Shown here piece by piece: positions 25,365-35,599 of a stretch of 64,000 nucleotides of DNA (positions within the stretch are counted from its first letter, which is position 1; the number at the start of each line of letters is the position of its first letter). Source of the stretch: Utricularia gibba (Eukaryota; Streptophyta; Magnoliopsida; Lamiales; Lentibulariaceae); NCBI GenBank assembly GCA_002189035.1, contig NEEC01000009.1, forward strand, positions 2,728,001 through 2,792,000, given 5' to 3'. Made by a program: the position numbers and the translations under genes. The notes beneath the pieces were generated by a model. That model was not told the origin of the DNA, ran no database searches, and saw only the letters and a program-made list of their open reading frames with translations.

Positions 25365-26234
25365 CTAGAATTCAAATAAATAAGCTCCCAGGGTAACGGC
25401 GCAAACCCACGCCCATTTCGCCAAATTCTCGGTAGCACCACTCGGCGACGGCGGCGTAAGCAGACCCGAAGGCGACGGCGGAGTTGGAGAAGAACGAGGG
25501 GATGAAGGGGGAGAGGACGGCGGGGGCGTTATCGAGGACGGGGACGGGGACGGGGACGGGGACGTAGATGGAGATGGAGAAGAAGAAGGGGATGGAGAAG
25601 GAGAAGGGGGCGGCACCAGGGACGACGGGGACGGAGATGTAGAAGGAGAAGGTGAGCCGGAAGATGACACCAGATTCAATTCACCGACGGATGCGAAATT
25701 ATCTGGCGCAAAGGCATGTGGCTGCGGCACGCCGTTGAGGACCTGCCCAACCTGCCAGGCCTGATTAATCGTCTGAATGGGGGCAGGCAAAGACAAATTA
25801 GCTAAAATCGTAATCAGCCCGCCGGAGATTGTGGCCGCTCTGTTCAATACGTTGTAATCGATAGGCGAAGGGGAAGACAAATCGGGGGAAGTTGAGGAGA
25901 GATTGTGAGTATCCACCACCAAGGACCCATCCGCCTGAGTAAAGGCGAGCAAAGCCTGGGTTCCGACCATCCTGGCTGCCGTAGGGTTCAAACCCCACGC
26001 GACCCATCCTCCCGGCGCAGCCGGCGGCGCTGTGAACGCGATGGAAAGCCTTGGATTAGGGCTCGACGTGTAAGTCCAGCGGAGCGAAGCCCCGAGCGTC
26101 GGCAGATCCTCGCAGTTTTCGAAATTAGACCTGAATGCAGCAGATCTGCAAGTTTGCGCGAATACCGGAGACGCCATCAGAACGACGGCGGACATGACGA
26201 GGAGGCAGGCGACCGGTCGTCCGGCAATCGCCAT
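25365..26234 (-). CDS. AIR12-like DOMON domain protein, GPI-anchored (copy 1)
   Basis: Single-exon, 289 aa. The N-terminal signal peptide (MAIAGRPVACLLVMSAVVLM) is followed by a DOMON (DUF568) domain with FENCEDLPTLGASLRWTY, GGWVAWGLNP, and MVGTQALLAF. A Ser/Pro-rich arabinogalactan-like stretch follows (about residues 205-270). The C-terminus is hydrophobic (WAWVCAVTLGAYLFEF), fitting GPI anchoring. AIR12 proteins are apoplastic plasma-membrane b-type cytochromes that take part in extracellular ascorbate and redox chemistry (family knowledge). The start at 26234 was chosen because the upstream ATG (26354) gives a leader that hides the signal peptide. The Ser/Pro region is encoded partly by a 6-bp tandem repeat. 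It is a tandem paralogue of the gene at 27689-28363. Confidence 0.88.
   Translation of the reverse strand: MAIAGRPVACLLVMSAVVLMASPVFAQTCRSAAFRSNFENCEDLPTLGASLRWTYTSSPNPRLSIAFTAPPAAPGGWVAWGLNPTAARMVGTQALLAFTQADGSLVVDTHNLSSTSPDLSSPSPIDYNVLNRAATISGGLITILANLSLPAPIQTINQAWQVGQVLNGVPQPHAFAPDNFASVGELNLVSSSGSPSPSTSPSPSSLVPPPSPSPSPSSSPSPSTSPSPSPSPSSITPPPSSPPSSPRSSPTPPSPSGLLTPPSPSGATENLAKWAWVCAVTLGAYLFEF
25535..25565. repeat. Hexanucleotide tandem repeat (GGGGAC) in the Ser/Pro coding tract
   Basis: About five consecutive GGGGAC units lie inside the DOMON copy 1 gene and encode alternating Ser-Pro on the minus strand. Flanking sequence is a degenerate version of the same unit. Length variation would change the SP repeat without shifting frame. 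Confidence 0.8.
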
Positions 26235-27688
26235 GGGTTTCTTTATGGGATTGGGGGATGGCGCAGAGAGCCCAGTCACAGAGTTATATTTTATAGACCC
26301 CCAGGGGGCATGGACGGTGATAAAAGTCACAGGGACAAAACAGTAATTCGCCATTATTATACTTCATTGACCAAAGTAGTGATTTTTTGCCCAATTTTCC
26401 CACCATATTAATTTTTTTATACCACGTACAAATACTTAGGGTTATTTAATAAATAAATTATTGTGTCGGTTTAAAAAAAAATAATAAGGTATGGAACCTG
26501 CCCCGCTACGTGTCCATCCACCGCTAAAAGTAACTTTCGTATCATAAATGACTTTATGCGAAATAATAGTTAAAATAAAAAAACAAAAATAAAATGACTG
26601 CCCCGCGTAAGTCATTGTACGTACAACTCCCACAGCTGCATTCGATGACTTCTTCCTATTGTTGTTATGTTAGAATTCAGCAAGTTTTCTTTGATTTCAC
26701 ATTTCATGAGGCGTATTTATTATTTCCAAATCAATTCCCTGGGACCCGGTACGGAACACCTATGTATTTCAATTTTGTTGGGTTAGGTTTTTTTACTTAT
26801 ACTTTTTCAAAAGTTCATCCATTCTCGAAGTAATCATAATCAATAACATTTAACTTCAAAGTTATTACTCAAGAAAATTCAACACGATTCTAAAAGAAAA
26901 CATCTTATATAAAATTTATGTGATCATTAACTCATCTATAACCAATGTGAAATTCACACAAACCCATTCCAACACTTAGACATGGTCTTAGGACTAATGT
27001 TAGGCGAAACAGAGACGGACGGAATAGACCCAGTAACTTCTAGAAGGAAGTGGAGACTTCTAAAGTGTTGCCCGGTCATGACTCATGAGCACCATGTCCG
27101 AAGGGTAGGTGCTGTGCAATACAACAAGTCCACAAAAAAGCAAAAATATGGGCGGCTTTTTCCTCGGAAGGCAATGGGAAAATTTGACGTGTGTCACGAC
27201 TTTCTCAATTTATTTTTTTTCCACAAAAAATTAAAATAATCGTTAAAATTAGCGCACGGACAAGATTAGTTTGAGGGCCGCGGGCCCGCGCTCGCCCAAT
27301 TTGGCGCGTTTCAAGGCCAGCGGCGGCTTGTGGGTTGGTGGTGGAGAGAATTCGAACCACAGGTGGGAGTTCAATAAATTGATGGATATTATATAAAAAC
27401 CTTTTAATTATAAATGAATTATTAAATTTTAAGAGCTCCATTCATCAAAATTTGTTAATTAAATAACTTTTTTTGTTTTTTCATCTCAAGCTATTAAATG
27501 ATAGTATTTTAGATATGAAATACTTTTGATTATACTATATAGCATATGTTCAAATAATTGAAATATATTATTAATTAAACTATATTATTACACCACACAC
27601 AAAAAGCAACAGAAGCTTATTCACCAAGTACAGGAAAAAGGCGACACGTAACTAAGGACTTGTGTCTAAGATCTGAGTAGATAGACGC
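26235..27688. other. Spacer between the two DOMON paralogues
   Basis: About 1.45 kb without a credible gene; short ORFs around 26594-27240 lack any recognisable features. A GC-rich patch at 27255-27355 sits in otherwise AT-rich DNA. It presumably contains the promoter of copy 1. Confidence 0.55.
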
Positions 27689-28363
27689 CTAGAGAAACGC
27701 CGTACACCCAGGCCCATCTTCCCAAAATCGCCGTGGCACCATTCGACGGCGTCCTCGGAGACGGCGGGGAAGGGCAGGTGGTGCGACGGAGCTTGACACC
27801 AGATTCAATTCACCGACGGATGCGAAATTCTCTGGTGCAAAGGCATGTGTCTGCGGGACGCCGTTGAGGACCTGCCCAACCTGCCAGGACTGATTAATCG
27901 CCCGAATGGGCGCCGGCAAGGACAAATTCGCGAAAATCGTAATCCGCCCGCCGGAGATGGTTGCCCTCCTGTTCAGCACGTTGTAGCTGATGGGCGAAGG
28001 GGACGTCAAGTCGGGGCTAGTTGAGGAGAGGTTGTGGGTATCCACCACCAGGGATCCATTACTCAGTGGAAAGGCGAGCAGGGCCTGGGTACCGACCATC
28101 CTGGCAGCCGTAGGGTTTAAGCCCCACGCGACCCATCCGCTAGGCGCGGCCGGCGGCGCTGTGAACGCGATGGAAAGCGATGGATTGGGGCTCGTTCTGT
28201 ACGTCCAGTGGAGCGAGGCTCTGAGCGTCGGTAGGTCTGTGCAGTTTTCGAAATCGGAGCTGAGCTCACCAGATCCACAAGTTTGTGCGGCCGCGGGAGA
28301 TGCCACCAGAACGAGGGCGGAGATGACGAGGAGGCAGGCGACCGACCGACCGGAAATCGCCAT
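27689..28363 (-). CDS. AIR12-like DOMON domain protein (copy 2), C-terminus frameshifted
   Basis: Tandem paralogue of the gene at 25365-26234 (signal peptide MAISGRSVACLLVISALVLV, then a near-identical DOMON domain with SGWVAWGLNP and AFAPENFASVGELNLVSSS). As printed it reads 224 aa and ends in a basic tail (RRLRGRRRMVPRRFW...) with no hydrophobic end. In the adjacent frame the same DNA encodes a Pro/Ser linker and WAWVYGVSLGVYLL, the counterpart of copy 1's GPI tail, closing at the stop at 27666-27668. One base missing from the GGG run at 27772-27774 (CCC on the coding strand) explains the switch. Either the sequence has an error or this copy has lost its anchor and become soluble. It also lacks the long SP repeat of copy 1. 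Confidence 0.82.
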   Translation of the reverse strand: MAISGRSVACLLVISALVLVASPAAAQTCGSGELSSDFENCTDLPTLRASLHWTYRTSPNPSLSIAFTAPPAAPSGWVAWGLNPTAARMVGTQALLAFPLSNGSLVVDTHNLSSTSPDLTSPSPISYNVLNRRATISGGRITIFANLSLPAPIRAINQSWQVGQVLNGVPQTHAFAPENFASVGELNLVSSSVAPPALPRRLRGRRRMVPRRFWEDGPGCTAFL

Positions 28364-29180
28364 GGTTTGTGTGTGTGTGTGAGGGTGGATGCAGGGGATC
28401 AAGTGTCTGAGCTACCTTTTGTAATAGAGCCGTGAGAAAAGTCACACAACTGTTCTGCGAAGATGAGCAAAGGGGCATCCTTCCTATTTGGAATGTATTA
28501 TTATGGTAAAAAAAAAAAAAAAAAACTATGCGGAGGGATAGATAATAATTTTTTTATTTTTTAAAATATTTTAAAATATAACTAAATAGAAAAACGAATT
28601 GAAATAGTTTTTTTCTGATGTTGGATGGAAAAACATCTGTTGAACGAGTCAGCGGGTCTCGGACACGAGTCAAATGTTCCCATCCAAATTCCATTCACTC
28701 CTTTTCAGAAAACATATATAAATATTTTTTAAAAAATGAAATTAAAAATGGTTTTTTTGGTCAGAAAATCGATCCAAATTTTAAAAATTAATATATGGAT
28801 ATTGAGGGAAAATAATGGGTCAATAAAAGCCCAATTATGGAAGGCGGAATTTTAATTTCATTTAGCCCAAATGGTTAATACGATTTGGGCCGGTGGGGGG
28901 TCATATCTCTTGCACTCCTCGTTCATCTCCGTCTTAATTTTCTTGGGAGTCTGTTGTCGCCGCCGGCCGGTGGGTTTTTTTCCTCAGGTGCGCCGGCGTT
29001 GCCCTTTGTCTCTGATACAGTGGGTGATTTGTGGCTAAAAAATTGAATTTCGTCGTCGTGTGCTGCAGATTGTGTAATGATTTGCCACTTTTTCTAGCTG
29101 TGAAAGGGGTTTTTTTTGAAGTAGGGGAGCTTGATGTGTGGGTGAAGAAGTTGCGAGGGAGAAGATTTGTCTTGTGAAGA
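28364..29180. promoter_or_regulatory. Shared upstream region of DOMON copy 2 (-) and the SAP30BP gene (+)
   Basis: A GT microsatellite (28367-28380) directly precedes the copy 2 ATG, and an A18 run lies near 28508. A site II word TGGGCC occurs at 28886-28891, and its complement-type AGCCCA at 28864-28869, close to the probable SAP30BP transcription start. The rest is AT-rich. Confidence 0.45.
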
Positions 29181-31847
29181 ATGGCATCCGAGAAGAAGGC
29201 GTCGGAGGGCATCTTGTTGCTGTCTATGTATGATGATGAAGAGGACGATGAGATGGAGGTTCTTGATGAACATCAAGAAGAAATGGGAACTGCCCAGGAA
29301 CCGGTGCCTCCCTCTGCAGACGCGGTTGTGTCGATGGATGAGCGTGAGGGTTCTCTTGGGATTCATAGTGTTACGGAGAATCAAGAAGGGGGAATTTCAC
29401 CTTGGCAGAGACATGAATTTCTCCGTTCTGAGTTTGATTCTCTTCAGGTTGGGAAGAAGCGAATGACTATTGTAGATTATGGACATGAAGAGGGGGCGCT
29501 GACCCCAGAGCAAGAGGTTTCTTTTTTACACCCAGAAACTTCAATTTCTCTACATTTCTCATTACTGATTTAGTTGTTGGCTAATTGCAGGATGCAGAAA
29601 CTCGAGATGCTGCCCAGCTAATCCATGGAGAACTGCCGCAGACTATTGGTGGTATGCACGTCTTCCCTTCTTATGGTGCTAATGTACGTTTCTCCTACAC
29701 TTTCCCAGGTTTATTAGCAGGGCCAATGGATTCTTGTAACGCGCGTGGCTCACTTAACTACCTGAGATAGTCATAACCAGTTACTTCTATGTAGCGCTAG
29801 ATGATGATCAATCACGTTTTTAAAAATTTTTTTTGATAAATCATGTTGTTTTTTTACTTCCATTTTTCCCTTGTTCATTATTGTATACTTGGTGAAGATA
29901 CCTGTTGTAAATAATTATCACATTATCATTTTTATGATTACAAATGTAGTTGTCTAATGAACTGTTTCTGAAAGCTGATGGAATGCTGATTACACTGCAT
30001 CTATTCCTTTTCGTATGTCAGGTGATCTCTTTCGAAAGAAGTCACCTGGGACTGCTCAGCTTTCACCTTCTGTAACTCAAGTGTCCTCTCCTGAGTTCTT
30101 GGATCAGACTGTCCTCCCTGAATCAGAGGCTCCCCTGAGTACTTTAGAGTGTGCACCAACTGACGATGTAGCAGTGGTTTCTGAGGAGGATAAAAAAGAT
30201 GCTGATCTTCTGGAGAAGTTTCTTCCACCCCCTCCCAGTACCAAGTGTTCCCAAGAAGTGCAAGTATGCGCCTTTTGAATATTATGATGTAGCACTTCTG
30301 CTATCTTTTTTTAAAAAATAATTTGTAAGTGCATCTTTTGGTTTAATGCAGGATAAAATCATTAAGTTCATTTCTCTGAAGAGGACTACAGGAAGAAACT
30401 TCAATTCAGAAGTGCGAAACAGAAAAGATTATCGAAATCCTGATTTCTTGCTTCATGCAGTGACTTATCAGAACATTGATCAAATAGGATCCTGCTTCAG
30501 TAAAGATGTCTTTGATCCACATGGGTATGATGCAAGTGACTTCTACGATGAAATAGGCATGAGCTGCTCCTAATATCTTCTGTATTTTCCGTTTTTTTGA
30601 ATTGAAATTTTACTATTGAGTTTTGATTTGTATTTGAATTCTGGATTCTTTAATGCTGATGTTCAGTTATTAGTGTCTGGCTATGCTATCGACACTGATA
30701 ACCGAATGCGGGAAATAAAATTCATATGCTTGCTGTTGTGTGCTCCATGTTTTTACATATTGTCAATTATCTACGGCAAAGTGGGCTCTGGAAGCCTGGA
30801 AGTTTGTTATTTAGTTCATTTAATCTTTTTTATTAAATAATTAAATGAGAAGTATGGGAAAGAAAAACTCTTAGACTTGCTTCATCTGTTTTCGATGCAG
30901 ATTTAAATTTTTTAATTTATTCCTGGTCACGGCTTTTGATTTTTCTGTTGTGTTAGTTTACTGAAAATATGGTGCTGTTAGTTGGCTATGTTCTGGAAAC
31001 TGTGATTCACATATTGTGAAGGGATGAACCAACCAATTTTTCCTTTCCTTTGTGTGGTTTCTTGAAATAGAAGCTGATATGAAGAGAGAGATGGAAAGAA
31101 AGGAACAAGAAAGGAAAAAGAGTCCAAGGATTGATTTTGCTTCTGCTGGGATCCAGGCACTAAATGTCATTCCAACACCTAAAGTCACCATTCCCATTCC
31201 ACGTAATTTGGACACACTTCACTCTGGATGTTGCTTCATTTCTTTCCCTTTCTCTGGTGTCTCATTCTAATGTATTCAGCTTCACTTCCCTCAGCATCTA
31301 GCGCTGCAGTTACATCATCAACTGCTCCACCCGCAAATCCAGATTTCACAACTCGGGACGGGAGACAAAAGAAGTCTAAGTGGGACAAGGTTCCTTCCTC
31401 TCTCTTGAGCATGCTCACCGTTACAGTTGAGTTAACTGAATCTTATACGCCTATGTTGTTGGTTTCAGGTGGATCCCGATCCACAGATTTGTGCATCCAC
31501 CGGTGAGCAGGAAATCTCCACTGTAGGTGCTCATGCTTCACTTCTCTCTGCCTCAAAAACCGGTGGTGGATATGCGGCATATGCGTAAGTCCTGCATGAG
31601 AACTCATTTGCATCCTTATTTCGCTATGGTCTTCCATTTCTAGAGTCATTAGGAAAACCGCATGTTCCTTTGTGGTTTCCTTGATCATGCACTCACAGGC
31701 ATTTAGTTGATGAAACCGCACACATAGTACGTTATAACCTTTTAGTGTGGTCCTGAATGCACAAATTTAACTCCTTTCAGGCGACAAAGACGAAGGGATT
31801 CTGAAGAGAATCGAGCTTCGGATAAAAAAACGGAGAGAAAGTCGTAG
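29181..31847 (+). CDS. SAP30-binding protein / HCNGP-like transcriptional regulator
   Basis: Nuclear regulator homologous to SAP30BP (HCNGP family). Eight exons: 29181-29516, 29591-29651, 30022-30263, 30352-30556, 31071-31202, 31280-31389, 31469-31584, 31781-31847, giving 422 aa. It has an acidic N-terminus (MYDDEEDDEMEVLDEHQEEM) and the family core around KIIKFISLKRTTGRNFNSEV, NPDFLLHAVTYQNIDQIGS and DPHGYDASDFYDEIEADMKR. It ends in a basic Arg-rich tail. The join DFYDEI|EADMKRE needs a GC donor (AATAG|GCATGA, 30556/30557); no GT donor would keep the conserved sequence. The sixth exon has two in-frame acceptors 15 nt apart (start 31280 or 31295), so two isoforms differing by SLPSA-type residues are possible. 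Confidence 0.88.
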
Positions 31848-32878
31848 GGACAGTGGATCGTACACCCACATTCCGATCTTGATGTATCTTCTTTATGCCC
31901 CGAGGAAGGGTTTTTCCGTGCTGTTAGGTGCTGTTTCAGCAGTTAAACTCAGGCCAAAGTGTCTGAGGATTCAGATGATTCAAAACTGGAAAACAGTTGC
32001 AGTTATGATGTAGAATCGAACCTGAGAAGAAGCTTATAAATTAGTGGTCTAAGGCTCAGATAAAGGCGACTCCAAACTGGAAAACTGTTCATAGCCCGTT
32101 GATGAGTGAATTGGGCCAAATGTCCCATGGATTGTTTTTCTTGCGCGCCTTATAAAGAGTCTTCTATCGGAGCCGTCCAGTTTTTATTCGGGCCACGATT
32201 TTCCCGCCGCGAACCACCGGCCCGGTCCAATCTTAAAATGAAAGCGTGTCGCTTTTTAAGTCTGCTTCCGAAATCCACTGCTTTTGCGTTAACCAGCCAC
32301 GAGCTGTGCGACACCGTTGCCGCCGTAACCGCTGGATATTTGTATGTTTTTACATAGTGAATTTGACTGCTATAGCTTTTCTCGGTTTCTCTTTGTGTTT
32401 TTGTTGTGATTTTCATCATCAGTGATTTGTATGTCACGTGGTCTGAGCCGGAATATATCTGTTGCTGGGAACAGTGCCAACTTTTACGAAGTTGGAACTG
32501 GGGGTAGCCTTTTTACTGTTATTCTCGTGATGTTTGAATTATGTGGTAAAACCTACTCGCGGCACTCGGTTCTGGAATGGTTGAAATGGAATAGAAATTA
32601 CTGGTTTATGTGATTGTGTATTATATAGGAATTCATATGCCACTTCTGTGTTTGTTTCATATGGGACTTCGGTTAAATCCTGCATGCTGCTAGTTATCGC
32701 CTTTCATATGTTTTTATCTCTTCGGAGTACCCGTTTTTCGTCTGGATTATGTTTACATGCTGCTATAATAACTGGAGTTCTTTTTTTATTTCTTGTATGA
32801 TTTTGGTCTATGCTTATGTTACAAGATGATGCATTTTTTTCTTAGAATTTCGGAGCAACTAAGTTTGAGAGTGCAAGG
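31848..32878 (+). other. SAP30BP 3' region and SHMT 5' leader with probable intron
   Basis: The first about 250 bp look like a 3' UTR. A likely SHMT leader exon lies near 32200-32360, followed by a T-rich intron that ends at a TTTTTTTCTTAG acceptor (about 32846) just upstream of the SHMT ATG. No other coding potential was seen. Confidence 0.45.
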
Positions 32879-35327
32879 ATGCAGATTTGTGGTGGATCGA
32901 CAATGATAAGCCATGTTGCACAACCATTCAGTGTTAAGTCAACTGTATTTCCATCGAAATCAGTTCTAATTGGTGGGCAAACAAGGCATCTGGTATTGGG
33001 ATCAGTGAGCCCTTGTAGGTCATCTGGCCTTCAAGGAGGTGTGATCACAGGGAGCATACCTTCATCTCTGTGCGTGCCTGGACGTGAGAATGCAGATGGT
33101 ATGCTGTATAAAAAAAAAAAACGGATCAATTTACTGTGTTTTCTCTAGGAGTTGAGGAAGCTTAAATCAACAATGGTTTCTTTTACCTCATGTCACATGC
33201 AGCAGCACACACACTGACTCTTCTTTGCGTATGGTTTATTGGCATCCGTAGGTGCTGAAAAAAGCTTCAAGGATTACGGTCTGAGTGATGTTGATCCTGA
33301 GGTTCGCGCCATTATAGATAAAGAAAAGAATCGACAGTTTACAAGCTTAGAACTTATTGCCTCAGAGAACTTCACATCTCGAGCTGTGATGGAAGCTGTT
33401 GGTTCATGCCTGACCAATAAGTATTCAGAAGGACTGCCTGGAAAAAGGTAATCTTGAACAAGTATCGGATAGAGCGGCCAGTGCTTTGCACTCGCTCACT
33501 TTGTGACATCCTATGCAGATATTATGGTGGTAATGAATACATCGATGAGCTTGAGACTCTTTGTCAAGAAAGGGCTCTTGCTGCATTTAACTTGGACGCA
33601 ACAAAATGGGGTGTAAATGTTCAACCATTGTCTGGTTCTCCTGCAAATTTTGAGGTTTACACAGCAATTCTCAGTCCCCATGACCGCATAATGGTAACTC
33701 TAGTGCTCCTTCCATATGCTTTCAATATTTTTTGCAGTTAACTTAGATTGCCTACTCAATCCAGGGATTGGATTTGCCTCATGGAGGGCACTTGTCACAT
33801 GGTTTCATGACACCCAAAAGGAGGGTGTCGGGAACTTCTATTTATTTTGAATCCATGCCATATCAGCTCAACGAATCAACAGGTCTGTGGATCTTTAGCT
33901 GCTTAGTACCTCATAGCTTCATTCTGACAAGTGCTAATTGACACAGGTATTGTGGATTACGACATGCTTGAGAAAACAGCCAAGCTCTTTCGTCCGAAAC
34001 TTATTATAGCAGGTGCTAGTGCTTATCCAAGGGACTTTGACTATCCGCGTATGAGACAGGTCTGCTTTCTTCTATGCAGTATCAGTCAGCAGTTTCACTG
34101 TGTCTTTAGCATTATTTCTTCCACCTGAATTTGTCATCTTGATATATCTTGTACATTTGAAGATTGCAGATGCTGTTGGTGCTTTCCTGATGATGGACAT
34201 GGCCCATATCAGTGGCCTTGTCTCTGCTGCTGTTGTTGCCAATCCTTTCGAGTACTGCGACATTGTGACAACTACAACACACAAGGTCAAGTCTGTTTGT
34301 CATTATCTCTCCCTTAAGAGTTGCTAAACCTGCTTCGGTTCTTCAGTCTCTCAGGGGTCCAAGGGGTGGAATGATCTTTTTCAGGAAGGATCCTGTTTTG
34401 AATGTCGACCTAGAATCTGCCATAAACAATGCTGTCTTTCCAGGAATGCAGGTTTGTTATGCATGGCCTTTTCTTTTTCCCTGATTTTTTTGACAATATG
34501 TTGATATTTCTACTTTGTCTGCACAGGGAGGTCCACATAATCATACCATTGGGGGCTGGCTGTTTGTCTGAAACATGCCCAATCACCTGAGTTCAAGTCT
34601 TATCAGAAAAAGGTGGTATACTGTTTATTTCGGCAGCAGTTTTCAGCTGACATCTGATACCATTCTCGGAATTTCCAGGTGTTATCTAATTGTAGAGCTC
34701 TTGCAAGCAGACTGATTGACCTAGGCTACAGACTCGTCTCCGGAGGGAGCGATAATCATCTGGTGCTCGTCGACCTGAGGCCCTTGGTTAGTTGTATTCT
34801 GATGCCATTGTAGCGGCTCAAATACTTCATGATTTCCTGTTCTGAACACTGGGGTTCCCAATGTGTCTCCTTACAGGGTGTTGATGGTGCTAGAGTAGAA
34901 AAGATTCTTGATATGGCTTCCATAACCCTGAACAAGAACTCCGTTCCTGGTGAGTGAATTCCCATCGGTCATCACTTAACCTGTATCCATCTAAGCCTCT
35001 TTCCATTTATCCACTCTGTTGCTCATACCATCCAATATTCCTTGTGTGTTAGGAGACAAAAGTGCACTTGTTCCGGGAGGGATTCGCATCGGAACCCCTG
35101 CAATGACAACTAGGGGCTTTGGGGAAGAGGAATTCAGTAAGGTTGCTGATTTCATCCATGAAGGGGTGGAGCTAACTCTAGAAGCGAAGAAGTTGGTTTC
35201 AGGGTCCAAGCTCCAAGACTTCATGAAATTTGTGACATCTCCGAGTTTTCCTCTGAATGATCAACTCGCAGATCTTCAAAGGAGGGTGCAGCTGCTGACA
35301 ACCATGTTTCCCATACCTGGTGTGTGA
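32879..35327 (+). CDS. SHM3: Serine hydroxymethyltransferase, chloroplastic
   Basis: PLP enzyme that interconverts serine and glycine with tetrahydrofolate, supplying one-carbon units in plastids. Exons: 32879-33098, 33252-33447, 33519-33693, 33765-33882, 33947-34059, 34163-34285, 34347-34451, 34527-34612, 34679-34786, 34877-34949, 35053-35327, giving about 530 aa. The Ser-rich N-terminus of about 75 residues ([20 protein letters not shown]...) fits a plastid transit peptide and the SHM3 class. Core motifs: [39 protein letters not shown], the PLP lysine in [15 protein letters not shown], and [14 protein letters not shown]. In the exon 34527-34612 one base is missing in or beside the G5 run at 34551-34555. 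As printed, TIGG runs into WLFV and a stop, instead of [17 protein letters not shown]. All other joins are in phase. Confidence 0.93.
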
Positions 35328-35599
35328 GCAACACACTCATAGATGTTTCCAATTCACTGCTCCATAAGCTGTGAGGGAAGACATTACAAAATCAGTTTTG
35401 CTCCTGTGTTTGACTGACTGACTTGCCTAGGGGTTTGAATAAGTGTCATATTGAACTGTCAGCTCAGCTCAATATTCGCTTGCTACCGAGAAGCCAGCCA
35501 TTAGCCTTTCTTTTCAATGCAGTGTTTATGTAGAGTAATATGAGTTTGCAAGTCTATGTGAAAAGAATCATTTGGTGGATGGGCCATTCCTTTCTCCAG

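Noticed and set aside
25905-26411. 168-aa plus-strand ORF opposite DOMON copy 1
   Set aside because: GC-rich antisense shadow rich in Arg/Ser with no recognisable feature; the minus frame has a signal peptide and a known domain.
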